A stretch of DNA of 64,000 nt from Kaistella polysaccharea (GTDB lineage: Bacteria > Bacteroidota > Bacteroidia > Flavobacteriales > Weeksellaceae). Positions 46,745 to 54,996 of this stretch are shown in pieces. Numbering within the stretch: the stretch's first letter is position 1; every line of letters starts with the position of its first letter. The notes beneath the pieces were generated by a model. It saw only the letters and a list, made by a program, of their open reading frames with translations, searched no databases and was not told the origin of the DNA. The DNA is taken from NCBI RefSeq assembly GCF_020410745.1, contig NZ_CP084528.1, forward strand, positions 2,046,001 to 2,110,000, in the 5' to 3' direction. Made by a program: the position numbers and the translations under genes.

Positions 46745-48133
46745 ATGAATATTAAAAGATATTTTAAAACCGCTTTTGTAATTGCTTTATCTGCATTTAC
46801 AGTAAGCTCTTGTGTAAATAAGGATGAATGGGATACGCCGCCGATTAACTGTACTAATAAGTTTGATGCGCCAACTATTTCGCTTGCCGCTTTCAAAGCC
46901 ATGGCTCCTGCAACAGGTTTTATCCTGATTGAAAAAGACATGATTTTCGATGGTTACATTATTTCTTCTGATGAAAATGGAAACTTCTATAAATCCATCT
47001 CCTTCCAGGATAAACCGGAGAATCCAACTGCGGGACTTCAAATGGAAGTAGACAGAGCAAGCAACTACGCTGATTTTCCCGTGGGAACGCATGTTAGAAT
47101 TAATGCGAAAGGATTAAGATTAGGGTTAGATCGTGGTACTGTGAAAATTGGTTCTGTAGATCCCACTTTTGCAATCGGTAGAATTCCGGGAACTTTGTTC
47201 TCCAGATATATCTCTGCGGTTTGTAATGGTAATCAAATCGATATTGCAACCATTAAACCTACAGAATTACCGAATCTTTCTACAGCAATGCAAGAAAAAT
47301 ATATCAATACTTTGGTGAAGGTTCCGAACGTACAATTTGGTATTGCAGATCTTTATCCCGTGAACAAGGCATATATAGACTATGTTGCAGGTGCAGGTGT
47401 AGATACCGACCGTACGATTGAAGATAACGTTGGTGGAACTGCAGTTCTCAGAAATTCTGGTTTCGCATCTTTCGGTTCAACTCTTTTACCAAAAGGAAGT
47501 GGAAGTTTAACATTCGTAGTGAGCAGATACAACCAAAACTATCAGATGTTGATTCGTGGTTTAAACGATGTGAATATTACGACAGGAACTAGATTTGATC
47601 CAACTCCAGCGAAAGGTGGATCGGCAATTTCGTACCCAACTACATTGGCTGAAACTTTTGATAGCTTCTCTGGTAATCTCTTAGAAGATTTCGCTCCTTA
47701 TATTAATGATCCGGTTTTAGGAAACAGATATTGGCAGCTAAGAAGCTTCAGTAATAACAACTATATCCAGTTGAGTGCAAATGCCGGACGCGGAGCCTTC
47801 GAAACCTTCTTCATCGTCCCAGTAACCTTTACGCCAGGACAAAAAATTACTTTCGATGTGAATATTGGTTTTTATACTGGAGATGCGCTGAAAGTATATA
47901 CTTCAACGGATTATGTGCCGAAAGGCGATATTACAGCAGCAACTTTAACCGACATAACTTCCGCCTTTACGATTCCTAAAACACCTACGTCAGGTTACGG
48001 AACATTTGTAAATGCTGGTGATTATACAGTTCCTTCTACGTTATCTGGAAAAGGATACATAATGTTTAAATATGTTGGAAACGGATCTGGAGTAACAACT
48101 ACGATTCAGTTAGATAATATTGAAATGAAGTAA
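46745..48133 (+). CDS. DUF5689 surface lipoprotein, partner of TonB receptor
   Basis: 462 residues with lipobox Cys23 (FTVSSC). Residues about 40-270 form the DUF5689 region with OB-like beta segments (FDGYIISSDENGNFYKSISFQD, VRINAKGLRLGLDRGTVKIG). Residues about 290-462 resemble a choice-of-anchor/carbohydrate-binding beta-sandwich (TLAETFDSFSGNLLEDFAPY, GYIMFKYVGNGSGVTTTIQL). It should sit on the outer membrane as a lipoprotein and bind the substrate for the receptor upstream. A terminator follows directly. Confidence 0.87.
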   Translation: MNIKRYFKTAFVIALSAFTVSSCVNKDEWDTPPINCTNKFDAPTISLAAFKAMAPATGFILIEKDMIFDGYIISSDENGNFYKSISFQDKPENPTAGLQMEVDRASNYADFPVGTHVRINAKGLRLGLDRGTVKIGSVDPTFAIGRIPGTLFSRYISAVCNGNQIDIATIKPTELPNLSTAMQEKYINTLVKVPNVQFGIADLYPVNKAYIDYVAGAGVDTDRTIEDNVGGTAVLRNSGFASFGSTLLPKGSGSLTFVVSRYNQNYQMLIRGLNDVNITTGTRFDPTPAKGGSAISYPTTLAETFDSFSGNLLEDFAPYINDPVLGNRYWQLRSFSNNNYIQLSANAGRGAFETFFIVPVTFTPGQKITFDVNIGFYTGDALKVYTSTDYVPKGDITAATLTDITSAFTIPKTPTSGYGTFVNAGDYTVPSTLSGKGYIMFKYVGNGSGVTTTIQLDNIEMK

Positions 48134-48154
48134 ATAAAAACTGCTTTCATTCTG

Positions 48155-48180
48155 AAATCCGTCTCATTAGAGGCGGATTT
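48155..48180 (+). terminator. Terminator of TonB receptor/DUF5689 operon
   Basis: A 10-bp stem with one G-U (48155-48164 / 48171-48180), 6-nt loop and a T-run to 48184. Confidence 0.82.
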
Positions 48181-48297
48181 TTTTGTTTTATATTATTAAA
48201 GTTTACCTGTATTTACCTACCAAATAATTTTATTATACCCGATCTTACATTTCTAATTTTAATTAAGACAAATAAGTCCGAATTGATAAACTTTTTT

Positions 48298-48305
48298 TAT
48301 CTTTG
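48298..48305 (+). promoter_or_regulatory. -7 element of rrf2 gene
   Basis: TATCTTTG fits TAnnTTTG and lies 20 bp before the start codon. No TTTG is at -33. Two imperfect copies of GTCYGAATT flank it (48276-48284 and 48317-48325). Confidence 0.4.
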
Positions 48306-48325
48306 TAAAACGAAACGTCTGAATT

Positions 48326-48760
48326 ATGTTGTCAAAAACCTGCGAATATGCCTTAAGAGCGATGATTTATATCGCGCAGCAGTCTTGGGATGGTACGACG
48401 GTTAATATCAAAGAAGTTTCGGAGAAGATTAACTCACCAGAAATTTTTATTGGTAAAATTCTCCAGAATTTGAGCAGACAGGGATTTTTGCAATCAGCGA
48501 AAGGGAGATACGGCGGTTTTTTTATTTCTCAGGAACATGCAAGCATATCTCTCGCTGATATAATTACCGCGATTGATGGCGATAAAATATTTCACGGCTG
48601 CGGACTTGGTCTGGCTTTTTGCTCAGAAACCAATCCGTGTCCCATTCACAACACTTATAAAGAAGCCAGAGATCAACTTTATGATATTTACAGCAAGACC
48701 ACTTTAAGCCAATTTCGAAACCAGCATAACACTGAAAAACTTCAGCTCAGACGCGGTTAA
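48326..48760 (+). CDS. Rrf2-family regulator, NsrR-like with Fe-S cysteines
   Basis: 144 residues. An N-terminal winged helix (LSKTCEYALRAMIYIAQQS, SPEIFIGKILQNLSRQGFL, AKGRYGGFFIS) is followed by three cysteines at 92, 99 and 105 (CGLGLAFC, NPCPIH). The spacing C-x6-C-x5-C is close to the C-x5-C-x5-C of NsrR, the [4Fe-4S] nitric-oxide sensor. It is first in a run of five same-strand genes with NO and Fe-S themes. It likely represses them until its cluster is nitrosylated. Confidence 0.88.
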   Translation: MLSKTCEYALRAMIYIAQQSWDGTTVNIKEVSEKINSPEIFIGKILQNLSRQGFLQSAKGRYGGFFISQEHASISLADIITAIDGDKIFHGCGLGLAFCSETNPCPIHNTYKEARDQLYDIYSKTTLSQFRNQHNTEKLQLRRG

Positions 48761-48815
48761 ATAGCTAAAAATTTCAATTAAAAACAAACATTAATAATTT
48801 ACAAATTTCAATAAA

Positions 48816-49976
48816 ATGGCAACACTAGAAACTTTGGATGTCACCCAGATCGAACCAAAACTGAAACATCCAACTATATTTAAATATTTTGATGCGCTTC
48901 AGCCCGGCGAAGAATTCGTTATCGAAAATGATCACGATCCAAAACCTTTATACTATGAATTAATAGGAGAAAGAGGCGATATTTTTACATGGGAATACCT
49001 TCAAAAAGGACCGGAATGGTTTATTGTAAAAATCAGTAAAAATCCTATAGAGGAGCAAAGAGAAGTGGAACGATTAAATGTAACTGCCATTGAGCCGAAG
49101 TTTAAACATCCAACAATTTTTAAATATTTTGATGCTTTACAACCGGGTGAAAGTTTTATTATCGAAAATGACCACGATCCAAAACCATTATACTACGAAC
49201 TGATTGCCGAAAGAGGGGATATTTTCACGTGGGAATATCTCACAAAAGGTCCGGAAGTATTTGAAGTACAAATCGCTAAAAAACCAACTAATGAAACTGG
49301 TGAAGCAGTTGTAGGTAGGATCTCTAATAAAGATATTAAGAAAGCAGAAATGTTGAAAGAAAAAGGTGTTCAATTTAATTGCAACATCGAAAAGTACAAT
49401 TTAGCAGACGATCCAAATGCGGGTAAAGTCACAAAAAAGACGACTTATGATGCTGATAAATGGGAACTTGATTTTCTGATTGATTATATTGTAAATACGC
49501 ATCACCAATATATTAAAGATCACGCAGAGAATTTGAATGACTTGGCCATAAAAGTAGCCGAACATCACGGGGACAGTCATCCAGAATTGAATAGGCTTTC
49601 GACTTTAATGTATCATTTTTTACAAGATTTGGTAGATAATACCGCAAGAGAAGAAGAAGTACTATTTCCCGTTATTAAACAGATTATAGCGAAGAAAAGA
49701 AATGCTGAAACAGAAATCACTTATAAAATAGGCTCCTTGGAAGAACCGATTAATCTGCTCAAAAAAGACCACGAGATTGCCGCGGCAGATTTGTCATTCT
49801 TCAGAACATTAACCAATAATTATACGCTCCCGGCAGACGCGTGCAGTTCTTATCAATATCTTTTCCAGAAGATTAGAGAATTTGAAACCGATTTGCAAAC
49901 GCACGTACAGTTAGAAAATAATATTCTCTTTCCGAAAGCAATTCTTTTGGATGCAGAATTGGCAAAATTGAATTAA
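48816..49976 (+). CDS. RIC/YtfE-like hemerythrin protein with duplicated DUF2249 domain
   Basis: 386 residues. Residues about 7-74 and 87-154 are near-identical DUF2249 domains (each with HPTIFKYFDALQPGE and ENDHDPKPLYYELI), spaced by 80 residues. A segment at about 170-195 (KDIKKAEMLKEKGVQFNCNI) resembles the ScdA_N/DUF542 domain but has lost its Cys-Cys pair. Residues about 220-386 are a hemerythrin-like four-helix bundle with diiron ligands in NTHHQYIKDH, MYHFLQDL, EEEVLFP, KKDHEIA and LENNILFP. Such proteins repair Fe-S clusters harmed by nitric oxide or oxidants. It follows rrf2 by 55 bp. Confidence 0.9.
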   Translation: MATLETLDVTQIEPKLKHPTIFKYFDALQPGEEFVIENDHDPKPLYYELIGERGDIFTWEYLQKGPEWFIVKISKNPIEEQREVERLNVTAIEPKFKHPTIFKYFDALQPGESFIIENDHDPKPLYYELIAERGDIFTWEYLTKGPEVFEVQIAKKPTNETGEAVVGRISNKDIKKAEMLKEKGVQFNCNIEKYNLADDPNAGKVTKKTTYDADKWELDFLIDYIVNTHHQYIKDHAENLNDLAIKVAEHHGDSHPELNRLSTLMYHFLQDLVDNTAREEEVLFPVIKQIIAKKRNAETEITYKIGSLEEPINLLKKDHEIAAADLSFFRTLTNNYTLPADACSSYQYLFQKIREFETDLQTHVQLENNILFPKAILLDAELAKLN

Positions 49977-50054
49977 AAGAAATAATTGCAGACTAATAAG
50001 TGTTTAAATTTGAAAAATTGAGGAAAGTCTGCAGTTTTTCTCTTTAAAATATTG

Positions 50055-50894
50055 ATGATTATGGAAATGATAACGGCCAAAACGAAAATTTCAGAATTGA
50101 TTAAATTTAATTCGAAAAGCGTAGATGCTATTGCTTCTTTGGCAAAACCCTTGGAGAAACTTAAAAACCCCATTTTAAGAAAAATAATGGCTTCTCGAGT
50201 CACTATTGCAGAAGCTGCAAAAATGGGTGGCACAACAGTAGAGGAATTCAAACGGGTTTTAAGTCCGCTTGGATTTACTTTTGAAAATGAAACTTCAAAT
50301 ACAGCAGAATCTGTAGTTGAAACGAAACCAGATTGGTTGTTGAATGCCGATCCCAGTAGAATTGATCAATATGATGTACGTCCCATTATCGATAACGGCG
50401 CCGATCCCTTGAAGGAAATTCTCCATCGTTTTAAAGAGGTAGAACCAGGAAAAATTCTCTGTATTATTAATAATTTTGTTCCAACACCTTTAATTCATCT
50501 TCTTAAACAGGAAAAAGCGGAAGCTACTTTTGTTGAAACCGTCAGCGAGAAAGAATTTCGAACCTATTTTCTTAAAAAAGAAAAAGAGTATTCTCATTCT
50601 GCAGTAACAGCAGAAGAGAAATTGCTCATGGATAATGAGGAAAGTTTTACGGCGACATGCAAACGCTTTCCGCCTGAAAATACAAAAACAATTGATGTAC
50701 GCGAACTGGAAATGCCTGGACCGATGCAGCTTATTCTCACAGAACTTGAAGAATTGCCAGCGGGAAATGCACTATTCATTAACCATAAAAGAATTCCGGT
50801 TTATCTGCTGGAAGAACTGGCGGATAAGAATTATGAAGTTCATATACGAAACATTCAGGAAGGTGATGTTAAAATGCTCATATTCAAAAAATAA
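50055..50894 (+). CDS. DUF1858-DUF2249 protein of NO/Fe-S cluster
   Basis: 279 residues from ATG 50055; ATG 50061 is also possible. Residues about 5-75 are a DUF1858-like helical domain (KISELIKFNSKSVDAIASL, VTIAEAAKMGGTTVEEFKR). Two DUF2249-like domains follow (about 100-165 with QYDVRPIIDNGADPLKEIL, and 215-275 with IDVRELEMPGPMQLILTEL). The TusA-like fold of these domains suggests transfer of sulfur or handling of small redox groups. No exact function is known to me. It ends directly against the next gene with no gap. Confidence 0.82.
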   Translation: MIMEMITAKTKISELIKFNSKSVDAIASLAKPLEKLKNPILRKIMASRVTIAEAAKMGGTTVEEFKRVLSPLGFTFENETSNTAESVVETKPDWLLNADPSRIDQYDVRPIIDNGADPLKEILHRFKEVEPGKILCIINNFVPTPLIHLLKQEKAEATFVETVSEKEFRTYFLKKEKEYSHSAVTAEEKLLMDNEESFTATCKRFPPENTKTIDVRELEMPGPMQLILTELEELPAGNALFINHKRIPVYLLEELADKNYEVHIRNIQEGDVKMLIFKK

Positions 50895-52160
50895 ATGGCT
50901 CACATTAATATAGGAAAAGCACCCGGAAACGGAGCAGTATTGCCCTTTTATGCCACAGGAGCCGTCATGTTTTTGGTGTTGTGCTTTCTAATGCTTTTCA
51001 GCCCAGAAACTTTTACAAAACACTATTTCACACCTCATCTTTTAACAATGGTTCATATCGCTGCGCTTGGGTGGGGAACCATGATTATTTTTGGAGCGGC
51101 TCACCAACTCTTGCCCGTTATTTGCGAACAGGATTTGTACAGTGAGAAAATGGCAGGTTTCGTCTGGTACACATTAACGATAGGAATGATTCTGCTGACT
51201 GTAAATTTTTGGAAGTTAACGGTGGGTTGGTTGATGATTTCTGGAGGTTCACTTATTGTGTTATCAGTTATTTTATATCTTTTTAATGTTTTGAAAACCA
51301 GTAGAATATGTAAAAAATACAGCATTCAGAAATTATTTGTAATAAGTTCTGCCATTTGGCTGCTGTTCACTGTAGTGATGGGATTATTATTGGCGATCAA
51401 TTTGAAATTTCCGTTTTTTAAAGTCAGCCATTTAGAAATTTTAAAACTTCATGCGCATGTGGGTTTTGCAGGGTGGTTTTTACAATTAATAACTGGTGTC
51501 AGTTCAAAACTGGTTCCCATGTTTTTATTAGGAAAATCAAAAAAAGATTATTTGCTGAAATGGGCTTTTATTTGTCAAAATGCAGGTCTAATTCTATTCC
51601 TGGCAGACGGATATTTCCTGGGCGTAACACCTCGTGTTTTAATTTATGGGGTCATCGTTTTAGCTGGTGTCCTATTTTGGTTGCTTTATTTATTTGATAA
51701 TTATAAGAACCGTCTCCGCAAAAGAGTAGAGCTGCTCATGAAACACTCTTTTCTGTCTTTTTTGGCATTACTCATTTCAATAATTTTGATTCCGGCCGTT
51801 TATTTTTCTAATGGTTACCGATGGACAATGCTTTACGGAACATTAATTTTTATGGGATGGATAACGAGTATTATTTTAGGAAAAACCTTTAAAACCTTGC
51901 CTTTTATTATTTGGAATGACCACTATAAAAATCTTTCGGGAAAGGTAAAAGTTCCGCTACCCAAAGATTTATACAGTGAGAAATTAACAATTTGGCAATT
52001 CCGGATTTTTATCTCTGCATTTCTGGTCTTTGCCTTGGGACTTGTTTTACAGAATGTAATGGTTATTAGGTTTGGAGCAGCTTTATGGTGCGTAGTTGCA
52101 ATAATTTATAATGTGAATGTCTTTAAATTAATTTTTCACAAACAAAAGAAAATATCATGA
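50895..52160 (+). CDS. NnrS/heme-copper-oxidase-like polytopic membrane protein
   Basis: 421 residues with about twelve hydrophobic helices and little loop sequence. Histidines occur in HLLTMVHIAALGWGTMIIFG, GAAHQLLPVI and LKLHAHVGFAGWFLQLITG, a pattern like the heme ligands of NnrS and of subunit I of cbb3/NO-reductase-type proteins. NnrS lowers NO stress in other bacteria. It lies between a DUF2249 protein and a DUF59 protein and overlaps the latter by 4 bp. Whether it binds heme, reduces NO or acts only as a sensor or chaperone is open. Confidence 0.78.
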   Translation: MAHINIGKAPGNGAVLPFYATGAVMFLVLCFLMLFSPETFTKHYFTPHLLTMVHIAALGWGTMIIFGAAHQLLPVICEQDLYSEKMAGFVWYTLTIGMILLTVNFWKLTVGWLMISGGSLIVLSVILYLFNVLKTSRICKKYSIQKLFVISSAIWLLFTVVMGLLLAINLKFPFFKVSHLEILKLHAHVGFAGWFLQLITGVSSKLVPMFLLGKSKKDYLLKWAFICQNAGLILFLADGYFLGVTPRVLIYGVIVLAGVLFWLLYLFDNYKNRLRKRVELLMKHSFLSFLALLISIILIPAVYFSNGYRWTMLYGTLIFMGWITSIILGKTFKTLPFIIWNDHYKNLSGKVKVPLPKDLYSEKLTIWQFRIFISAFLVFALGLVLQNVMVIRFGAALWCVVAIIYNVNVFKLIFHKQKKIS

Positions 52161-52486
52161 TACTAGATCCGACCGACGAAAATTACCAGAAAATCAGCCA
52201 AGCCGAATTTGCGCTGTACGAAGTCATAGATCCCGAACTCATGGTAAATATCATGGATTTAGGATTGGTATACGATATCGATTTTAAAGACGGAAATAAG
52301 ATTTTGGTTACGATGACCCTTACAACGCCTCATTGCCCGATGGGTGAAGCAATACAAATGGGAGTCACGAATGCTTTGGAAAAAGAATTTCCGGATTACG
52401 AAGTAGAAATTGATCTTACTTTCGAACCTGCCTGGAATTATGATATGGTTTCCTCCGAAGGAATGCAGCAGCTTCAAAATAGATAA
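52157..52486 (+). CDS. DUF59/MIP18-family Fe-S cluster assembly protein
   Basis: 109 residues. The motif EVIDPELMVNIMDLGLVYDI and the conserved Cys in TLTTPHCPMGEAI define the DUF59 (SufT/PaaD-like) fold, which helps insert Fe-S clusters into target proteins. It overlaps the membrane-protein gene by ATGA and closes the NO/Fe-S gene run. The usual downstream suf genes are absent, which supports a specific role in this cluster. Confidence 0.92.
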   Translation: MILDPTDENYQKISQAEFALYEVIDPELMVNIMDLGLVYDIDFKDGNKILVTMTLTTPHCPMGEAIQMGVTNALEKEFPDYEVEIDLTFEPAWNYDMVSSEGMQQLQNR

Positions 52487-52508
52487 GTCTGGAATATTCA
52501 TCAAAAAA

Positions 52509-52528
52509 CCGTCTCTTTTCAGAAACGG
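52509..52528. terminator. Hairpin between DUF59 and DUF6702 genes
   Basis: An 8-bp stem with one mismatch (52509-52516 / 52521-52528) and a TTTC loop. On the minus strand six T follow, so it most clearly ends the DUF6702 transcript. Confidence 0.6.
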
Positions 52529-52552
52529 AATGTAATATTTATAATATTTTAC

Positions 52553-53023
52553 TTAAAAGCTGACCTCATTAACTTCTTTTCCCCTTTGGAAATTCATTGT
52601 TTTCTGACTGCCTTTATAAGCGATATTTACAAGATTAAACTGTTTTGGGAAAGTGCCGAGTAAGATTGTATTTTTAATTCTTATCGTACTGATATCTGCA
52701 ACGCCGTTTGCTTCAAAATATACCCAAACTGATTCGCCATTAACCTGGCTGCCTGTAAAAGTGAGTGTTCTAGCACCTCCATTAACATATAAATCGAAAT
52801 TATTGTTTACGTATTTCTTCACTTCTGCTTCGAAACCTGCCGTATTTGGATTGATTTTAATAGCGTCTGATATATGTGCAGTATTCATTTTAGTTGTAAA
52901 CTTCAGTGTCTTGCTTCCTTCTACATAATCTACTTTTGTCATCGAGGAGTAAAATTCTGCCATCGCAAAACTCATCATCAGCATCGATGCAAAAATTAAT
53001 ATACTGAATAAAAATTTTTTCAT
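52553..53023 (-). CDS. DUF6702-family secreted protein
   Basis: 156 residues. A signal peptide (FLFSILIFASMLMMSFA) is followed by a beta-rich domain (FYSSMTKVDYVEGSKTLKFT, NNNFDLYVNGGARTLTFTG, NTILLGTFPKQFNLVNI) that I match to DUF6702 of Bacteroidota. A good Shine-Dalgarno (AAGGAG) stands just before the ATG, unusual in this window. Function is unknown. It lies 41 bp beyond the LOG gene stop in the same direction and could belong to that operon. Confidence 0.82.
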   Translation of the reverse strand: MKKFLFSILIFASMLMMSFAMAEFYSSMTKVDYVEGSKTLKFTTKMNTAHISDAIKINPNTAGFEAEVKKYVNNNFDLYVNGGARTLTFTGSQVNGESVWVYFEANGVADISTIRIKNTILLGTFPKQFNLVNIAYKGSQKTMNFQRGKEVNEVSF

Positions 53024-53064
53024 CTCCTTAAATTGTTACAAGATATTCTCAAATATGGTGCCAA

Positions 53065-53823
53065 CTAAAAATTAACGTTGACCGAGTATTTATCGTAGAA
53101 AGCTTTAATATGGCTTACCGCTTCGTCAGCCGTATCTACCACACGGTAGAGGTTTAAATTCTCTTCCGAAATCATGCCGTTTTCTAATAAAGTTTCTTTG
53201 AACCAGCTGAGCAATCCCGCCCAAAATTTAGTTCCCACCAAAACGATGGGAAAGCGTCCAATTTTATTGGTTTGAATTAAGGTGATAGCTTCCATCAATT
53301 CATCTAACGTTCCAAAACCTCCTGGCATCACGATAAAACCTTGAGAATATTTTACAAACATTACTTTTCTCACAAAGAAATAATCGAAATCGATGCTCAA
53401 ACCTTTGTCAATGTAAGGATTAAAATGCTGTTCAAAGGGCAAATCGATATTAAGGCCAATTGATTTTCCGCCACCGTTTCTAGCGCCACGATTTCCAGCT
53501 TCCATGATTCCCGGACCTCCACCTGTGATAATTCCAAAACCGATGTCTGTTATTTTTTCCGCAATTTCTGTAGCGAGTTCATAATAATGATCGCCAGGTT
53601 GAAGGCGTGCCGATCCGAAAATAGAAACGCAAGGTCCTATTTTGGCCATCTTTTCGTAACCATCAACAAATTCCGACATGACTTTAAAAATCATCCAGCT
53701 GTCTTTCGTTACCTTTTCATCCCAGGTTTTTTCTTTAAATGAATTCTGTATTTTCTGATCGATTTCCAGGAGATCACCACTCGCTAACTTTGTAGTTCCC
53801 TTGCCTCGTTTTATTTTGCTCAT
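53065..53823 (-). CDS. LOG-family protein (TIGR00730-type nucleotide N-glycosidase)
   Basis: 252 residues of the Rossmann-like LOG fold with the signature PGGFGTLDELMEAIT and the nucleotide-binding GFGIITGGGPGIMEAGNRGA. Family members split nucleoside 5'-monophosphates (cytokinin-type or AMP/CMP) into base and ribose 5-phosphate. It follows the nucleotidyltransferase gene by 3 bp and ends the sugar-recycling operon. Its substrate here is unknown. Confidence 0.9.
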   Translation of the reverse strand: MSKIKRGKGTTKLASGDLLEIDQKIQNSFKEKTWDEKVTKDSWMIFKVMSEFVDGYEKMAKIGPCVSIFGSARLQPGDHYYELATEIAEKITDIGFGIITGGGPGIMEAGNRGARNGGGKSIGLNIDLPFEQHFNPYIDKGLSIDFDYFFVRKVMFVKYSQGFIVMPGGFGTLDELMEAITLIQTNKIGRFPIVLVGTKFWAGLLSWFKETLLENGMISEENLNLYRVVDTADEAVSHIKAFYDKYSVNVNF

Positions 53824-53826
53824 TTT

Positions 53827-54540
53827 TTACTTAAATATTTTTTCTGCTGCCGCGATCGATTCTGGTTTCCCGACATCAACGATATGGGCAGAATGCTCAT
53901 AACCGAAAATAGATTCCGTCATCATTAAATCCAGATATTCCTCCATAATAGAAAATTTTCCGCGTCGTTTTATTTTGCTGAAAATCTGAGGATTAATACA
54001 GTGTATACCGCTAAAAGCCAAGGGTTTGAAACCTTTGTTAAATTCTGCCAGGCGCTGCTCACCGCTTTCTACGTTAAGCCAACCTTTCAAGATCATATCA
54101 GAATTGAAGAGGAGTTTCCTCGAGCTTTTCCGATCTGATACTGCTAAAGTAGCGAAATCTTTTTTTTCCTGATGGTATTTTATAAATAAATTCAAGTCTA
54201 AATCTGTTAAAATATCTGCATTCATGATGAGGAAATCGTCGCCTTGTTCCAGAAAGCGTTGTGCAAAAAGCAAACCGCCGCCGGTTTCCAGCAATTGATC
54301 TTTTTCATCTGAAAGTTTTATGGTAGCATTGAAATTATTATTCTTGCGTAAGAAATCCCTAATTTGATCTCCAAAATGGTGAATGTTGATCACAAAATCA
54401 GTAATCCCATAACTCTGCAAATATCTGATATTCCTTTCCATTAAAGGAATTCCGTTTACAAGCGCCAACGCTTTCGGATGATGATCGGTAAAAGGTTTCA
54501 AGCGAGTCCCTTTGCCTGCAGCAAAAATAAGTGCTTTCAT
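53827..54540 (-). CDS. MurU-like sugar-1-phosphate nucleotidyltransferase
   Basis: 237 residues. The N-terminal FAAGKGTRLKPFTDHHPKAL and IRYLQSYGITDFVINIHHFG are typical of short NTP-transferases such as MurU, which makes UDP-MurNAc from MurNAc 1-phosphate. The metal motif is in FLIMNADILTDLD. It starts with ATGA overlap from the RapZ-like gene and lies in the same operon as an AmgK-like kinase, the known partner of MurU in Pseudomonas. The exact sugar is inferred from context. Confidence 0.85.
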   Translation of the reverse strand: MKALIFAAGKGTRLKPFTDHHPKALALVNGIPLMERNIRYLQSYGITDFVINIHHFGDQIRDFLRKNNNFNATIKLSDEKDQLLETGGGLLFAQRFLEQGDDFLIMNADILTDLDLNLFIKYHQEKKDFATLAVSDRKSSRKLLFNSDMILKGWLNVESGEQRLAEFNKGFKPLAFSGIHCINPQIFSKIKRRGKFSIMEEYLDLMMTESIFGYEHSAHIVDVGKPESIAAAEKIFK

Positions 54541-54950
54541 GAAGGAGAATTCAATTGTGGTTGCTCATCATGATTTAGAAAAACGGTTGCCTGCGGGTAT
54601 TTTTCCCGAATAAATGCTGCGGTTTTTTCTGCAGCGTACACCGAGCGGTGTTGTCCACCGGTACACCCAAAGTTAATTTGTAAATTTTCAAAACCTCGGG
54701 AGAGATAATTTTCAATAGTAATGGAGATAATACTTTTTACAGATTCTAGAAAATTTGGCATGTCCGTTTTAGTTTCTAAAAATTCTTGTACACCAATGTC
54801 GCACCCCGTTTGGACTTTATATTCTTCGATACGACCAGGATTTAAAATGCCACGGCAATCAAAGGCAAATCCGCCTCCATTTCCGGAATGATCTTTTGGT
54901 ATTCCACCTTTTTTATAGGAAAAACTGTGTATTTCTATTTTTAAACTCAT
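54537..54950 (-). CDS. Stand-alone RapZ C-terminal domain protein
   Basis: 137 residues from ATG 54950; a TTG at 54974 is possible but less likely. It matches only the C-terminal half of RapZ: FAFDCRGILNPGRIEEYK, GCDIGVQEFLE and FGCTGGQHRSVYAAEKTA. The N-terminal kinase-like P-loop domain of RapZ is absent. In E. coli the C-terminal domain binds glucosamine 6-phosphate and small RNAs. Between a sugar kinase and a sugar nucleotidyltransferase it may sense or bind an amino-sugar phosphate. Confidence 0.88.
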   Translation of the reverse strand: MSLKIEIHSFSYKKGGIPKDHSGNGGGFAFDCRGILNPGRIEEYKVQTGCDIGVQEFLETKTDMPNFLESVKSIISITIENYLSRGFENLQINFGCTGGQHRSVYAAEKTAAFIREKYPQATVFLNHDEQPQLNSPS

Positions 54951-54996
54951 TTTAAATATTTTTGAAATGCTCAATTCTAAAATTTAGAGAGCATAT

